Assembly: GCA_024636225.1 (NCBI GenBank)
Contig: JAGXHN010000012.1
Span: forward strand, 1 to 64,000
From: Desulfuromonadaceae bacterium
GTDB taxonomy: Bacteria > Desulfobacterota > Desulfuromonadia > Desulfuromonadales > UBA2294
DNA: 64,000 nt
Reading direction: 5' to 3'
Shown here piece after piece: positions 17,756 through 27,280 of this stretch (positions within the stretch are counted from its first letter, which is position 1; each line of letters opens with the position of its first letter). The notes beneath the pieces are model-generated. The model was given only the letters and a program-made list of their open reading frames with translations, ran no database searches and was not told the origin of the DNA. Position numbers and translations under genes: made by a program.

Positions 17756-20261
17756 GATTCTTCCTCTCTGGATAGTGCCCCTGCTGTGAGGCTTGAGGTG
17801 CACGGTTCAGGCGAAGATTGAAGCTGCTCCCTTCGTCTTGAATGGACTCAACCCCGACCGACCCTCCCAGTAAATCTGCGACTTTTTTAACAATTGAGAG
17901 ACCGATACCGGTGCCGGGGAAATCATCGTCGCTGTGCAGACGCTGGAATACATCGAATATTTTTTCCTGGTATTCGGCGGCGATGCCGATGCCGTTGTCG
18001 CGGATGGAGATGACGACATCATCTTCGAGCTCTTCCCAGTCGACAGAAACAGAGGAGCTAACCCCCGGGCGACGGTAGGTCAGGGCATTGTCCAGCAGGT
18101 TGGCGAGAGCCTGACGCAGCAGAGTCGGATCGCCGAGAACAATCGGCAGGGCAGGGGCCACCGTCAGGGTCACACCTGGATCAGACAAGAGTTGGGCGCG
18201 CTCTTCTGTGAGCACGGACAGGATTTTGTTGAGGGGGACCGGTTGCAGTCGCACCCCACGCTGTCCGAGTCTGGAATAGGTCAGTAAGTCGTCTATCAGC
18301 TTGCTCATCCGCTCTGCGGCGGTTTCGATGTTGCCAAGGTAATGTTGCCCTTGTTCATCGAGTGCCGATTTGTAACGATTCGTCAGAATGTGTGCGAAAC
18401 CGCTCACTGCCCGCAGAGGGGCACGCAGATCGTGAGAGACTGAATAAGAGAAAGCTTTTAGATCCTGATTGGCCGCTTTTAGTTCCGCGGTCCGTTCCGC
18501 GACCAACTCCTCCAGATGCTTCTTGTGGTGCAGCAGTTCGAATTCAGATTGCTTTCGGTCGGTGATGTCCTGGAAGGAGCCGCGTACGTTGACAACTTTA
18601 CCTTTGTCAATAACGGGACGACCGATGGTTTGAACCCATTTGTGCGCTCCTTTTGCGGTCTCCATTTCAAGCTCGAGGTTATAGCTTTCTCCTATCTCAA
18701 TAGCTTTTTTTATAGCCTGTTCAAGCTTAAGACGGGACTCGTCAGAATAAAAGCTTATCCCGCGTTCGACATTTGTCGGTTCACCAGGGTCGAGATCATG
18801 TATCCTTGCGACCTCCTCGGTCCAGGTTCCTTCCCCTGTCCCCGGGTTAAATTCCCACCCGCCGATCTTTGCGACTCGTCCTACTTGCTGCAATAGCTGT
18901 TGATGATACTTGAGAGCCTCTTCAGCCTCCTTGCGTGCCGTAATATCCATACCGAATGAGATGGAACCGGCCTTGGTCTCTCCATCTTGCAGTTGCCGGT
19001 TTTTCCAGAGGATATATCGTTCGTCACCTTCTTTGGTCAGCACCGGGTTCTCAAAAAACTCGCGCATCTCTCCATACCGGGTGATCTGCTCAAACTCATT
19101 CCAGACCTCGGGGAAGCGCTCGCGCGGGACGAGTTTATTGAACCAGTTTTGACCGATAAGTTCCGCTTTGGAATAACCGGTCACCGTCGATGTGGTTTCG
19201 TTGACACGTACAACCCGACCCTCTCCATCGAGCTGTATAAACAGCACGTTAGCGGTCTGGATCAAATTTTCGGCAAAGTCTTTGGCATCGCGAAGGGCTG
19301 CTTCGGTCTGTTTGCGCTCGGTAATGTCTTTTGTAAAGGAGAAAGAAAACGGTTTTCCTTCATATTCGAGATAGTTGATGGAAACCTCGACCGGGAAGGT
19401 CGAACCGTCCTTGCGGCGATGTCGGGTCTCTATTGTTCCGGCTCCTCTGGTCCGCAACTCTGCCCGATGAGCCAGCCAGTAATCCTGTGAAAAGCACGGG
19501 TCGATGTCGAAGACGCTCAGTGTGCAGAGCTCATTATGTGTGTAACCGAGACTGTTGCAGGCATAGCTGTTGGCATCCAGAATCTTTCCTTCCTCGTCAA
19601 TCCGGAAGATGCCGATCGAGGCCTGTTCCATACAGAATTGTGAAAGCCGCCAGTCGGTTTCGAGTGCCTTTCTTTTTGTGATATCCTGATTGATAACGAT
19701 GGCTCCGGTGAGCTCGCCATTCCTGTTCAAGAGTGGCACCGTCGATTCAAGGATAGTTTTTTGGCTTCCGTCGGGAATCTCGATGAGAAGTTCATCATCG
19801 AGGGACATTTCTCCATGGTAAAGAGCGCGAGACAGACTCCGGTCTTCCTCTTCAATGCTCATTATGCGCTTTGCGCCCCGGATTGACGTGCTGGCCGGGT
19901 TGACGAAAGTAACCTCTCCCTTGAGATCGACAAGCCGTATGCCGACCGGTATGGTATCAATGACTTGTTTCAGCAATGTCTTTTGCTGGAGCAAGGCGAC
20001 TTGGTTGGCTTGCTCCCGAACAAGCGATTGCCGTGACAGGTAAAAGAACAGGAGGGTGGTTATAAGGACAAAAAACCAACCCTTGGCCGTCTGCATCCTG
20101 TCGAGCTGGTGGATATCCTGAACGAACAATAACAAGAGTCGATCGGAGAAATAGATCCAGAACGCGGCTAATAAAGCGTAAACGGCCGTGATTTTTGCAG
20201 CAATTCGAGTTGCGGAGTTTTGACCCGGTTTAGGAGGTGGAAATGCAGGGAGTGAAGCCAT
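17748..20261 (-). CDS. membrane-anchored multi-PAS histidine kinase
   Basis: 837 residues from ATG 20261 (AAGGTGA upstream); an in-frame ATG at 20312 is an alternative. Two membrane helices lie at about 25-47 and 60-78, followed by four PAS/PAC units (about 90-590, each ending in the D-I-T-x-R-K pattern). The dimerisation domain has VSHDLRAPLR with the phospho-accepting His at about 610, and the ATPase domain has NLLDNAL, DNGIGIA and GTGIGLSIVKK. This is the phytochrome-like/bacteriophytochrome-type kinase core, but no GAF-PHY chromophore module is present. It probably senses redox state, oxygen or a small ligand. It is first in the three-gene signalling run. Confidence 0.92.
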   Translation of the reverse strand: MASLPAFPPPKPGQNSATRIAAKITAVYALLAAFWIYFSDRLLLLFVQDIHQLDRMQTAKGWFFVLITTLLFFYLSRQSLVREQANQVALLQQKTLLKQVIDTIPVGIRLVDLKGEVTFVNPASTSIRGAKRIMSIEEEDRSLSRALYHGEMSLDDELLIEIPDGSQKTILESTVPLLNRNGELTGAIVINQDITKRKALETDWRLSQFCMEQASIGIFRIDEEGKILDANSYACNSLGYTHNELCTLSVFDIDPCFSQDYWLAHRAELRTRGAGTIETRHRRKDGSTFPVEVSINYLEYEGKPFSFSFTKDITERKQTEAALRDAKDFAENLIQTANVLFIQLDGEGRVVRVNETTSTVTGYSKAELIGQNWFNKLVPRERFPEVWNEFEQITRYGEMREFFENPVLTKEGDERYILWKNRQLQDGETKAGSISFGMDITARKEAEEALKYHQQLLQQVGRVAKIGGWEFNPGTGEGTWTEEVARIHDLDPGEPTNVERGISFYSDESRLKLEQAIKKAIEIGESYNLELEMETAKGAHKWVQTIGRPVIDKGKVVNVRGSFQDITDRKQSEFELLHHKKHLEELVAERTAELKAANQDLKAFSYSVSHDLRAPLRAVSGFAHILTNRYKSALDEQGQHYLGNIETAAERMSKLIDDLLTYSRLGQRGVRLQPVPLNKILSVLTEERAQLLSDPGVTLTVAPALPIVLGDPTLLRQALANLLDNALTYRRPGVSSSVSVDWEELEDDVVISIRDNGIGIAAEYQEKIFDVFQRLHSDDDFPGTGIGLSIVKKVADLLGGSVGVESIQDEGSSFNLRLNRAPQASQQGHYPERKNHE

Positions 20262-20493
20262 CAGTTCACCTTGCAGCTTACGGGTTGAAAATAACTGCTG
20301 CAATACTATCACATACCTGTCTTAAATTTGATTGCTAATTTAAATCACGGTTGTCCGCCTGACGGGTCTTTTGGCGCGCAGAAAATTAGAAGTTGGGACA
20401 AGAGAGGTTTACTCTGGTTTAAACTCCCTGTATTCTCCTCTTCGACAAATTGAAATATCAAACTTATTTTTTAATACTTGAACGAGGCACGCA

Positions 20494-21174
20494 ATGGCTC
20501 AACCCTGGAAAACTCTTGAAAGTCTCTCCACTGAAGAGGGGGAGCTTGAACTGCGGCAGCGCGGTGCGAAAGATTTTTTGATCACCATCGGCGGACAGGT
20601 CTTGATGAATAGCCTGTCCAATCGCTCCGAAATTGTTCTTGGCCAACTCGGTTGTCAATATCTCAAAGATCATTTTGCTCCCAGGGTTCTGGTCGGTGGT
20701 CTCGGCATGGGTTACACCCTCAAAGCGGTTCTCGATTGTCTCCCAGAAACAGCAGAGGTGATTGTGGCTGAGCTTAACCCGGCTGTGGTCGATTGGTGTA
20801 AGGGGCCGCTGGCGCTCCTCACCGACAGTGCCGTCACTGATCCACGGGTGACGGTTGAAATCTGTAATGTGGCTGAAGTTGTACAGCAGGCGTCTCAAGC
20901 TGCATGGAGTCAAAAATTTGATGCGGTGGTGTTTGATCTCTACAAGGGACCGCATTACAAGACCGACAAGGTCAAGGACCAACTTTACGGCAGCCGTGCG
21001 ATCGCAAATGTCTATAACGCTCTGAAACCAAACGGTCTGTTTACGATCTGGGGGGAGAATTTTGATGAAGGGTTCGACAGGCGGCTTGGCGCGGCTGGGT
21101 TCACGACCAGCAGCCAAAGACCGGGGCGGGGCGGTTACCGGCATGTGGTGTTTGTCGCTGAAAAAGGGGAATAA
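20494..21174 (+). CDS. spermidine synthase-like methyltransferase-fold protein
   Basis: 226 residues. The fold signature is LVGGLGMGYTLKAVL (nucleotide-binding loop), VIVAELNPAVVDW (acidic residue after strand 2) and FDAVVFDLYKGPHY. This matches the spermidine synthase/SAM-methyltransferase superfamily, of which short members like this are usually annotated spermidine synthase-like. Polyamine specificity cannot be read from the sequence and no speE/speD partner is nearby. It is divergent from the kinase gene across about 230 bp. Confidence 0.8.
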   Translation: MAQPWKTLESLSTEEGELELRQRGAKDFLITIGGQVLMNSLSNRSEIVLGQLGCQYLKDHFAPRVLVGGLGMGYTLKAVLDCLPETAEVIVAELNPAVVDWCKGPLALLTDSAVTDPRVTVEICNVAEVVQQASQAAWSQKFDAVVFDLYKGPHYKTDKVKDQLYGSRAIANVYNALKPNGLFTIWGENFDEGFDRRLGAAGFTTSSQRPGRGGYRHVVFVAEKGE

Positions 21175-21219
21175 ATAACTTTTTTTCAATAATTAATTAC
21201 TTCAGAGAGAGGATATTTT

Positions 21220-21663
21220 ATGAAAATCTGGGTTGATTCTGATGCCTGTCCCAGAGTGATAAAAGAGATCCTTTATCGGGCTGCAGAGCGAAAAAAAGTG
21301 CAGATCACGCTGGTGGCGAATCAGCCACTACGCACGCCGCCATCACCCTACATCGATTCGCTGGTTGTCAGTGCCGGGTTCGATGTGGCGGATGATAAAA
21401 TAATCGAATTGATCAATCCCGGTGACCTGGTGATTACCGCTGATATTCCGCTCGCTGCGGCGGCAGTCAAAAAAGAGGGGTATGCTTTGAATCCGCGGGG
21501 TCAATTTTATACGACAGATAATATCGCTGAACGGCTCGCGGTGCGCAATATGCTTGATGAACTGCGTGGTGCCGGAGTGGAGACCGGCGGACCGGCAGCG
21601 ATCGGTCCGAATGATAAACAGACCTTCGCTAATCAACTTGATCGGTTCTTGGCCCGCAATTAG
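21220..21663 (+). CDS. YaiI/YqxD family (UPF0178) protein
   Basis: 147 residues with the family opening [20 protein letters not shown] and the blocks [23 protein letters not shown] and [12 protein letters not shown]. The conserved Asp residues match the PIN-like nuclease fold proposed for UPF0178, but no function is established. GAGAGAGGA precedes the ATG; 45 bp after the previous gene. Confidence 0.93.
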   Translation: MKIWVDSDACPRVIKEILYRAAERKKVQITLVANQPLRTPPSPYIDSLVVSAGFDVADDKIIELINPGDLVITADIPLAAAAVKKEGYALNPRGQFYTTDNIAERLAVRNMLDELRGAGVETGGPAAIGPNDKQTFANQLDRFLARN

Positions 21664-21762
21664 CCGGAGAATGACTCAGCAGGGCGCTATTTTATTTTTT
21701 TTCTGGCGGCAATCGTTCCGTGCGGTATATTGTCACAGGATATTTGACTTCAACTTTAAGAA

Positions 21763-22548
21763 ATGATGATATTCATGCCCTTTTATCGATCCCTGTCGAT
21801 TCTGTTTCTGATTCTGTTACTTGCCCCTCTGACTTCATCCCCGGCTTTGGCTGCGGTTACTTTTGAACTGTTTTATTCGAGCCCAACTGAAGAGGTGATT
21901 CTGGGGAGTAACGAACCGTTATATCTCGGCATTCGTTACGATAGTGATCTGCCGGTACGATTCCTGCCGAGTGCATTACGTCAAAAAGAGAAGAGAGAGG
22001 TCGGGGCTCGTACAAGTAGTGCTGATCTGCATGCCTCCGGCCAATTAAAGGCGTTGACCTGGATTTCGTTCGATAATCCGACCCACATTGATGAGGTTGT
22101 GGTGACCGCCTACGATGAAGCATGGAATGAAGTTGCAGTAGCATCTATCCTGATCGACTCTCGGTGGAGTGAAACAATCATTGAGTCACCACGTGAACCG
22201 GCTGAGTGGGTGCAGGCGCTGCAAAAAAAAGAGCGGGTAAAGCGTGATTATCTGTTCGATTCAGCACCGAAACAGCCTGACCCGGTTTCGGATATTATTT
22301 TTATCCTTTCCCTGTTGTCGATCCCGGCTTACATCGTCATGCAAATTCAGATGTTGCGCCGCTATCGACTCCGTTGGCGCGAATTAGCCACCGTACCACT
22401 GATAACCGCACTCCCTCTGTCCGTCTACGCTTTTTGGGTCGATATCGGCTTTAATTTGCGTCTCTGGCCCCCATTCTTTATGTACTTTTCTCTGTTTGCC
22501 TGTGGTTATCTGTTGACGCTCTGGACGATAAAAAAAATCAGGGGATAG
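21763..22548 (+). CDS. unrecognised membrane protein with signal peptide
   Basis: 261 residues. The start is uncertain: ATG 21763, 21766 or 21775, none with a convincing ribosome site. A signal peptide or helix ends near SSPALA. A soluble domain of about 170 residues, probably beta-rich and periplasmic, contains [19 protein letters not shown]. Three membrane helices follow (about 183-200, 215-232, 238-255). I do not recognise the family. The last 11 bp overlap the converging slipin gene. Confidence 0.7.
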   Translation: MMIFMPFYRSLSILFLILLLAPLTSSPALAAVTFELFYSSPTEEVILGSNEPLYLGIRYDSDLPVRFLPSALRQKEKREVGARTSSADLHASGQLKALTWISFDNPTHIDEVVVTAYDEAWNEVAVASILIDSRWSETIIESPREPAEWVQALQKKERVKRDYLFDSAPKQPDPVSDIIFILSLLSIPAYIVMQIQMLRRYRLRWRELATVPLITALPLSVYAFWVDIGFNLRLWPPFFMYFSLFACGYLLTLWTIKKIRG

Positions 22549-23344
22549 TTTTGACTCTATCCTGAGATTCATCGGGATTCTCCGTCGTTTTTTTCATGAA
22601 CGGTGTAATCAACTCTATCGGCATCGGGAAGAGGATCGTTGAATTTTTCTCACTGGCGATTTCGGTTAAAGTTTGCAGGAAACGGAGCTGCAAGGCGCCG
22701 GTTTCAGCATTGATATTTTTTGCGGCCTTGGCGAGTTTTTCTGATGCCTGCCATTCCCCTTCGGCGTGAATAATCTTTGAACGCCGTTCCCGTTCGGCTT
22801 CGGCCTGACGCGCCATTGCCCGCTGCATCTCGATCGGCAGGTCGACATGTTTGATCTCGACATTGGATATTTTAACGCCCCACGGGTCGGTTTGGCGATC
22901 GAGCAGTTCCTGCAGATTTTTATTGATCTTGTCGCGTTGCGCCAATAGATCATCGAGCTCAACCTGACCCAGAACGCTGCGGAGTGAGGTCTGAGCCAGC
23001 TGACTGGTAGCATACAGGTATTGTTCGACTTCAATTAACGCTTTATCCGGCTGGACAACCCGAAAATAGAGGACGGCATTAACTTTCATTGAGACGTTGT
23101 CGCGTGTAATGACATCCTGAGGTGGAACATCCATAGCGACGGTTCGCATGCTGACCTTGACCAGCTTGTCGACGATTGGAATGATAAAACGCAGGCCCGG
23201 GCCCTTGACTCCTGCAAAGCGGCCGAGCCGGAAGACAACGCCTCGTTCGTATTCGATCAGAATACGAATCGAAGAAGCGAGAATAAGGACCAGAATAGCA
23301 GCTGTGATCACCCAGAATAGATCGACTCCGAGTTCGGGTAACAT
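22538..23344 (-). CDS. slipin/stomatin-like SPFH protein (YbbK type)
   Basis: 268 residues: an N-terminal membrane helix (about 8-28), then the SPFH/Band 7 domain ([20 protein letters not shown]) and a helical coiled-coil region rich in Glu/Ala/Arg ([22 protein letters not shown]). Bacterial slipins form membrane oligomers and are paired with NfeD proteins. Here the NfeD-type gene is 26 bp upstream on the same strand, the classical arrangement. A role in membrane microdomains or protein quality control is known for the family only in outline. Confidence 0.93.
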   Translation of the reverse strand: MLPELGVDLFWVITAAILVLILASSIRILIEYERGVVFRLGRFAGVKGPGLRFIIPIVDKLVKVSMRTVAMDVPPQDVITRDNVSMKVNAVLYFRVVQPDKALIEVEQYLYATSQLAQTSLRSVLGQVELDDLLAQRDKINKNLQELLDRQTDPWGVKISNVEIKHVDLPIEMQRAMARQAEAERERRSKIIHAEGEWQASEKLAKAAKNINAETGALQLRFLQTLTEIASEKNSTILFPMPIELITPFMKKTTENPDESQDRVKTIP

Positions 23345-23370
23345 ATCGGCTCCTTTTGTAAGGTTGAATG

Positions 23371-24681
23371 TTAAGGTGTGGTTGTTTTATAGGGTCTGAC
23401 CAGCAATTGCAGATGGTCACCAATGCCGAGTACCTCTATATCATCTCCTGCGGCGACAGGTTCTGTAGATACCGCCTGCCAGTATTCACCATGAACAAAG
23501 ATTTTACCGCTTTTATTAAGCGGCGTGACCGCTTGTCCGATCTCTCCGATCATCCCTTCGATACCAGAGAAGATCGGGCGTTTCTGGTTGGACAATACCA
23601 TCCAGGTCGCAAAGAGAAAGAAGCCGCTACTGGTCAGGACAGTTGCCGCGATCACCACTTTCGATATCTGCAGATACGGTTCGCTGCTGTCAATCAGCAT
23701 CAGAGAGCCGATCGCCATAGAGATAATTCCACCGACGGTCAGCATGCCGTATGACATGATCTTGATTTCGAGGATAAACAAGACCATTGCCAGGAGTATC
23801 AGCAGTACGCCGACATAATTGACCGGCAACGCCTGCAGGGCAAAGAAAGCCAGAAGCAGTGCAATAACTCCAACGACACCGGGCAGGATTGCTCCGGGTT
23901 GGGAAATCTCAAAAAATATTCCGAGCATGCCGAGCATCAACAGCATGTAGGCAATGGTCGGATTACTGAGAGTGTCGAGAATTTTTTGTCGCCAGTTCAT
24001 CTCGACACGATTGAGTTGAGCCTGTTGACTACTGAAGATCACAGGTTTTTTGTCGCGGTGATAGGTCTTTCCTTCGATTCCGGCAAGCAACAGAGGTATA
24101 TTATCCGCAACCAGATCGATTACTCCCAGTTTCAATGCCTCTTCGGCCGGGATTGAAGCGCTGTCGCGTACCGCCTTTTCTGCCCAATCACTATTGCGAC
24201 CCCTTTTTTTAGTCAAACTCTTGATGTATGCAACTGCATCGTTTGTCACTTTTTTTTGCATCGTCTCATCTTGTTGACCCTGCACAAGTGCGACCGGGTG
24301 AGCAGCACCGATATTGGTTCCGGGCGCCATGACGGCAAAATCAGCAGCCAGGGTGATCAGAGCACCGGCCGAGGCGGCACGACCGCCGGAAGGGGAGACA
24401 TAGACGATGACCGGACGCTCCGATTGCAACTCTGCCTGGATAATCATCCGCATAGCACTATCGAGACCGCCGGGAGTATCGAGCTGAATCAGTATTGCCA
24501 GCTCTTCTGACCTGTTGCCGGTTTCAATCTGTTCTACGACGAATGCAGCCGTGACCGGATTGATGGTCGATTGTACCACCAGATGGCGGATGGTTGTCTG
24601 CGGCCAGCTTTCGGCAACGACACAGAAATTAAAGATAAGAAGGAGAAAACAGAGCTTTATGACAGGTGAGTGTTGTTTCAT
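23371..24681 (-). CDS. NfeD1b-type membrane serine protease
   Basis: 436 residues. A signal peptide is followed by a ClpP/SppA-like protease domain (about 28-220) with [13 protein letters not shown] and [14 protein letters not shown], the Ser of SAG being the predicted nucleophile; a lysine about 40 residues later would be the base, as in the archaeal 1510-N protease. Four to five membrane helices (about 235-355) and a C-terminal OB-fold NfeD domain ending in [14 protein letters not shown] follow. Partnership with the adjacent slipin is well supported by family genomics; in archaea the protease cleaves the stomatin tail. Confidence 0.93.
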   Translation of the reverse strand: MKQHSPVIKLCFLLLIFNFCVVAESWPQTTIRHLVVQSTINPVTAAFVVEQIETGNRSEELAILIQLDTPGGLDSAMRMIIQAELQSERPVIVYVSPSGGRAASAGALITLAADFAVMAPGTNIGAAHPVALVQGQQDETMQKKVTNDAVAYIKSLTKKRGRNSDWAEKAVRDSASIPAEEALKLGVIDLVADNIPLLLAGIEGKTYHRDKKPVIFSSQQAQLNRVEMNWRQKILDTLSNPTIAYMLLMLGMLGIFFEISQPGAILPGVVGVIALLLAFFALQALPVNYVGVLLILLAMVLFILEIKIMSYGMLTVGGIISMAIGSLMLIDSSEPYLQISKVVIAATVLTSSGFFLFATWMVLSNQKRPIFSGIEGMIGEIGQAVTPLNKSGKIFVHGEYWQAVSTEPVAAGDDIEVLGIGDHLQLLVRPYKTTTP

Positions 24682-24754
24682 AAATCAAGATTATCGTCAT
24701 TGTTTCAACTGTCAAACCCTCACCGTTGCAACTGATAATAAAATGTTTTTGAAA

Positions 24755-24782
24755 TAGACAAGTCTGCTGAATACGCTATAAT
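24755..24782 (+). promoter_or_regulatory. candidate sigma-70 promoter for hemolysin III gene
   Basis: TAGACA (24755-24760), 16 bases, then a perfect TATAAT (24777-24782), about 50 bp before the start codon. Confidence 0.55.
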
Positions 24783-24830
24783 CAAATCAATTTTAATACT
24801 CTTTATTCTCGTTTATATCTGAGAAGATTT

Positions 24831-25478
24831 ATGCCAAAAACGTATCATCTGGTCACATACACTCCGGAAGAAGAGCGTCTCAATCGTTTTACACACGGAT
24901 TTGGTGTTTTAGCCAGCTGCGTCGGGCTGGTGTTTTTAATTATCGCTTCAACCCGTACCGGTGATCCGTACCGGATTGTCAGTTCTGCGATCTTCGGGGC
25001 CTGTTTAACCCTTTTCTACATGGTTTCAACGCTCTATCACTCTGTACACACCCCCAAAGTGCGGAATCTTTTCCGGATTCTGGATCATGCTTTTATCTAT
25101 ATCGTAATTGCCGCTTCATACACTCCATTTGTGCTCGTAACTTTACGCGGCAACGGCGGTTGGACTCTGCTCGGCATTATCTGGGGATTGGCCGTAGCCG
25201 GTGTGATCTTCAAGATTTTTGCTGTCCATCGAATCGCTTTTCTGGCACCGGTTCTCTATGTGGCGATGGGGTGGCTGATCGTTGTCAAATTTGATACGCT
25301 CCTCTCTCTGATGCCGGAAAAGGGGGTGATGTGGCTGCTTGTCGGCGGTATTGTTTACACCGTCGGACTGCTGTTTTATGCAATCGACAAAATCCCCTGT
25401 AATCATGCTATCTGGCACATTTTTGTTCTCGGCGGGAGTTTTAGTCATTTTCTGGCAATTTATTATTACGTCATATAA
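24831..25478 (+). CDS. hemolysin III / PAQR family membrane protein
   Basis: 215 residues with seven predicted helices. Conserved blocks are ERLNRFTHGFGVL, STLYHSV, LDHAFIYIVIAASYTPF and HAIWHIFVLGGSFSHF, whose His and Asp residues form the proposed metal site of the PAQR/YqfA family. Despite the name, haemolytic activity should not be assumed; the function in most bacteria is unknown, perhaps membrane homeostasis. GAGAAG precedes the ATG. Confidence 0.92.
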   Translation: MPKTYHLVTYTPEEERLNRFTHGFGVLASCVGLVFLIIASTRTGDPYRIVSSAIFGACLTLFYMVSTLYHSVHTPKVRNLFRILDHAFIYIVIAASYTPFVLVTLRGNGGWTLLGIIWGLAVAGVIFKIFAVHRIAFLAPVLYVAMGWLIVVKFDTLLSLMPEKGVMWLLVGGIVYTVGLLFYAIDKIPCNHAIWHIFVLGGSFSHFLAIYYYVI

Positions 25479-25519
25479 AGGTCTTGTGGAGCGGAAGAAG
25501 GCAGGGAAGATGAAAAATT

Positions 25520-25553
25520 AAAAGCCCCGGTCAATTCGCCGGGGCTTTTCAAA
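25520..25553. terminator. bidirectional rho-independent terminator
   Basis: A perfect 11-bp stem AAAAGCCCCGG (25520-25530) / CCGGGGCTTTT (25539-25549) has an 8-base loop. The T run works for the plus-strand hemolysin III gene; on the minus strand the hairpin is followed by TTTTAATTTTT, so it would also end the candidate small RNA read leftward from about 25802. Confidence 0.88.
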
Positions 25554-25623
25554 ATTTTATTGTTCTCAGAGCCCCTTTGCGGGGTTATTCCTGGATAATC
25601 CAGGTGCTTTTTCTTGAAACTAT

Positions 25624-25802
25624 GTTCGAACTCCTATGTGACCCGGTGGATCAGAGACTGCCATACAGACTTCCTCCTTTGACTTCGTTCGGGTTACTAA
25701 GATAGTGCCGCACGGCACCCACCTTTTAAAGACCGTCCACGTTTTGGTTATAGTTATTTGCTGAAAAGGGACGATCTTTAAAGAATGTGACCCGTTCAAA
25801 CT
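25624..25802 (-). ncRNA. candidate structured small RNA, 6S-like in size
   Basis: The 460-bp gene-free stretch 25479-25938 contains a strong minus-strand promoter, no downstream ORF, and a sequence that folds. Its ends pair (GTTTGAAC at 25801-25794 with GTTCGAAC at 25631-25624, one G-U), enclosing 178 nt. An apical hairpin lies at the midpoint (GTGCC-GTGC-GGCAC, extendable to about 11 bp with one bulge), giving a rod-like fold with a large internal bubble, as in 6S RNA (E. coli 184 nt). An alternative 11-bp stem, AAAGATCGTCC with GGACGGTCTTT, is mutually exclusive with part of the rod. CGGGTCACAT occurs near both ends as a direct repeat. The 6S identity is a guess; tmRNA, SRP RNA and RNase P landmarks are absent. 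Confidence 0.5.
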
Positions 25803-25808
25803 GTTTTT

Positions 25809-25836
25809 ATTTTATCATCACTTAAGACGGAGTCAA
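25809..25836 (-). promoter_or_regulatory. sigma-70 promoter for the candidate small RNA
   Basis: On the minus strand TTGACT (25836-25831), a 16-base spacer, then TAAAAT (25814-25809). Initiation is expected near 25802-25801, right at the start of the terminal stem of the candidate RNA. Confidence 0.65.
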
Positions 25837-25938
25837 GTGAATGGAAAGAGACTGTCTGAGCTGTCTTTTAAAATACTCTGATTGTAAATGCACTTAGATC
25901 CATTGCCTTAATCTTTTTCTTTTTGGAATTTTACTCCT

Positions 25939-26577
25939 GTGGATATTGTCTGGCTTAATATTTTTTCAGTACTGTCCGTTTTTACTCTGGCGATTGTCAG
26001 CCCCGGTCCAAACTTTATTATGGTGGTGAACACGGCGCTCTCTGATTCACGACGTGCTGGCCTCTATACCGCGCTTGGTGTCGCCACCGGTAGCGGACTG
26101 TTTGCTTTGGCCGGGATGCTCGGCCTGATTCTGGCCATAAATTCTTTGCCGTATTTTGCGATTTTTGCTCCACTTGTTGGCGGCGTCTATCTTGTCTGGC
26201 TCGGATATAAGATGATTCGCTCAAAACGCCGCGACCCATCTTCGCTGGTTTCTGTCCCGGCCGTTGCAACGGATATTTTACACCCTGTTGCAGCTTATCG
26301 GACCGGGTTACTGACCAATCTGGCTAATCCAAAAGCCTGGGCATTTTATTTAAGTCTGTTTACGCTGGTAATGATTCCAGAGACTCCGTTCTGGGCTAAA
26401 GTTTTGCTGAATCTGTTCATGTTTATCATCTCTTTTGTCTGGTATGCCATTGTCGCTCTGCTGATTACTGACATACGCATACGACCACAGTTTCTGCGCG
26501 TCCAACATCTGGTCCAGGCTCTTCTCGGTTTTCTTCTGATCGGGCTCGGAGGGCGATTATTACTGACAGCTTTATAG
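25939..26577 (+). CDS. LysE/RhtB family amino-acid exporter
   Basis: 212 residues, six predicted helices. It starts with GTG at 25939 (GGAA upstream). SPGPNFIMVVNTALSDSRRAGLYTALGVATG, read in two overlapping pieces, is the LysE/RhtB signature, with LTNLANPKAWAFYLSLF marking the second half. Members export amino acids or homoserine lactone-like compounds; the substrate cannot be assigned. No adjacent LysR-type regulator is present. Confidence 0.92.
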   Translation: MDIVWLNIFSVLSVFTLAIVSPGPNFIMVVNTALSDSRRAGLYTALGVATGSGLFALAGMLGLILAINSLPYFAIFAPLVGGVYLVWLGYKMIRSKRRDPSSLVSVPAVATDILHPVAAYRTGLLTNLANPKAWAFYLSLFTLVMIPETPFWAKVLLNLFMFIISFVWYAIVALLITDIRIRPQFLRVQHLVQALLGFLLIGLGGRLLLTAL

Positions 26578-26745
26578 AGGGAAAACTATTTTTTTAATTT
26601 ATTTTTTTCACACTATCAGTCTGAACTCTGTATAATCACTACTAAAAGTCACTTCATGAATTTCATTATAAAGATGTTTTTAATTGTGCATTATTGAATT
26701 CATGTTTCAATTAACAGGTAAGACATAACTCGACAGGAGAGAAAT

Positions 26746-27246
26746 ATGACAGAGCATGAAAATAACAAAGATGAGCAGCAGGAAATCGGTTTCTATGAGA
26801 AGCTGACCAAGCGAACGGCAGAGATTCTGGAAGAGGGGAAGAAGACTTTTGATGAGTCTTTGAAAAAAGCGGGCGAAGAGTTAAATAACGCCGGAGAATT
26901 TTCGAGTGAACAGGCTGAAAAAATCAAGACTTGGGTACGCAGAGACTTTGCCCTGATGGGTCAGCACGCTGAGAAAGCCCGTGATTCATTCAAAAAAGCG
27001 GTTGAACCTCATCGCGTGGCTGCCGGAGCCAAGAGTCTTTTTTCATGGGTTTTGAGTTCAACAGCCGAGACACTATCTGATTGGGCGGCAAAGACCGAGA
27101 AAAATCTTGAATATAAAACCGGGGAAGTGACCAGTCCTGGCACATTAACCTGCAAGATGTGTGAGGCTGAGATGCACTTGAAGTCGAATGTGCGGATCCC
27201 CCCCTGTCCAAAGTGCCACGCGACTTTATTTAGAAAATCTTATTAA
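26746..27246 (+). CDS. YbeL-like (DUF1451) zinc-ribbon protein
   Basis: 166 residues; ATG at 26746 with GACAGGAGAG upstream. Residues 1-125 are charged and helical, likely coiled coil (FYEKLTKRTAEILEEGKKTF). The C-terminal part, GEVTSPGTLTCKMCEAEM...CPKCHATLF, matches the zinc ribbon of E. coli YbeL, with two C-x2-C pairs at about residues 135-138 and 152-155. The function is unknown. It ends in a strong terminator shared with converging ettA. Confidence 0.82.
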   Translation: MTEHENNKDEQQEIGFYEKLTKRTAEILEEGKKTFDESLKKAGEELNNAGEFSSEQAEKIKTWVRRDFALMGQHAEKARDSFKKAVEPHRVAAGAKSLFSWVLSSTAETLSDWAAKTEKNLEYKTGEVTSPGTLTCKMCEAEMHLKSNVRIPPCPKCHATLFRKSY

Positions 27247-27273
27247 AAAAGCGCCCGAAAGGGCGCTTTTTTT
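27245..27273. terminator. bidirectional terminator between YbeL-like gene and ettA
   Basis: A perfect 12-bp stem AAAAAAGCGCCC (27245-27256) / GGGCGCTTTTTT closes a GAAA tetraloop, with a T run to 27273. The A run on the other side makes it work for minus-strand ettA too. Confidence 0.92.
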
Positions 27274-27280
27274 AATCTTT

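Noticed and set aside
25520..25836. tmRNA, SRP RNA or RNase P RNA as identity of the structured RNA
   Set aside because: No encoded CCA end or tRNA-like domain, no GGAAGGAAGCAGCC-type SRP loop, and no GAGGAAAGTCC core of RNase P RNA.
25560..25938. Lysine-type riboswitch controlling the LysE-family exporter
   Set aside because: No match to the conserved L-box core on the plus strand; the promoter and pairing fit a minus-strand RNA instead.
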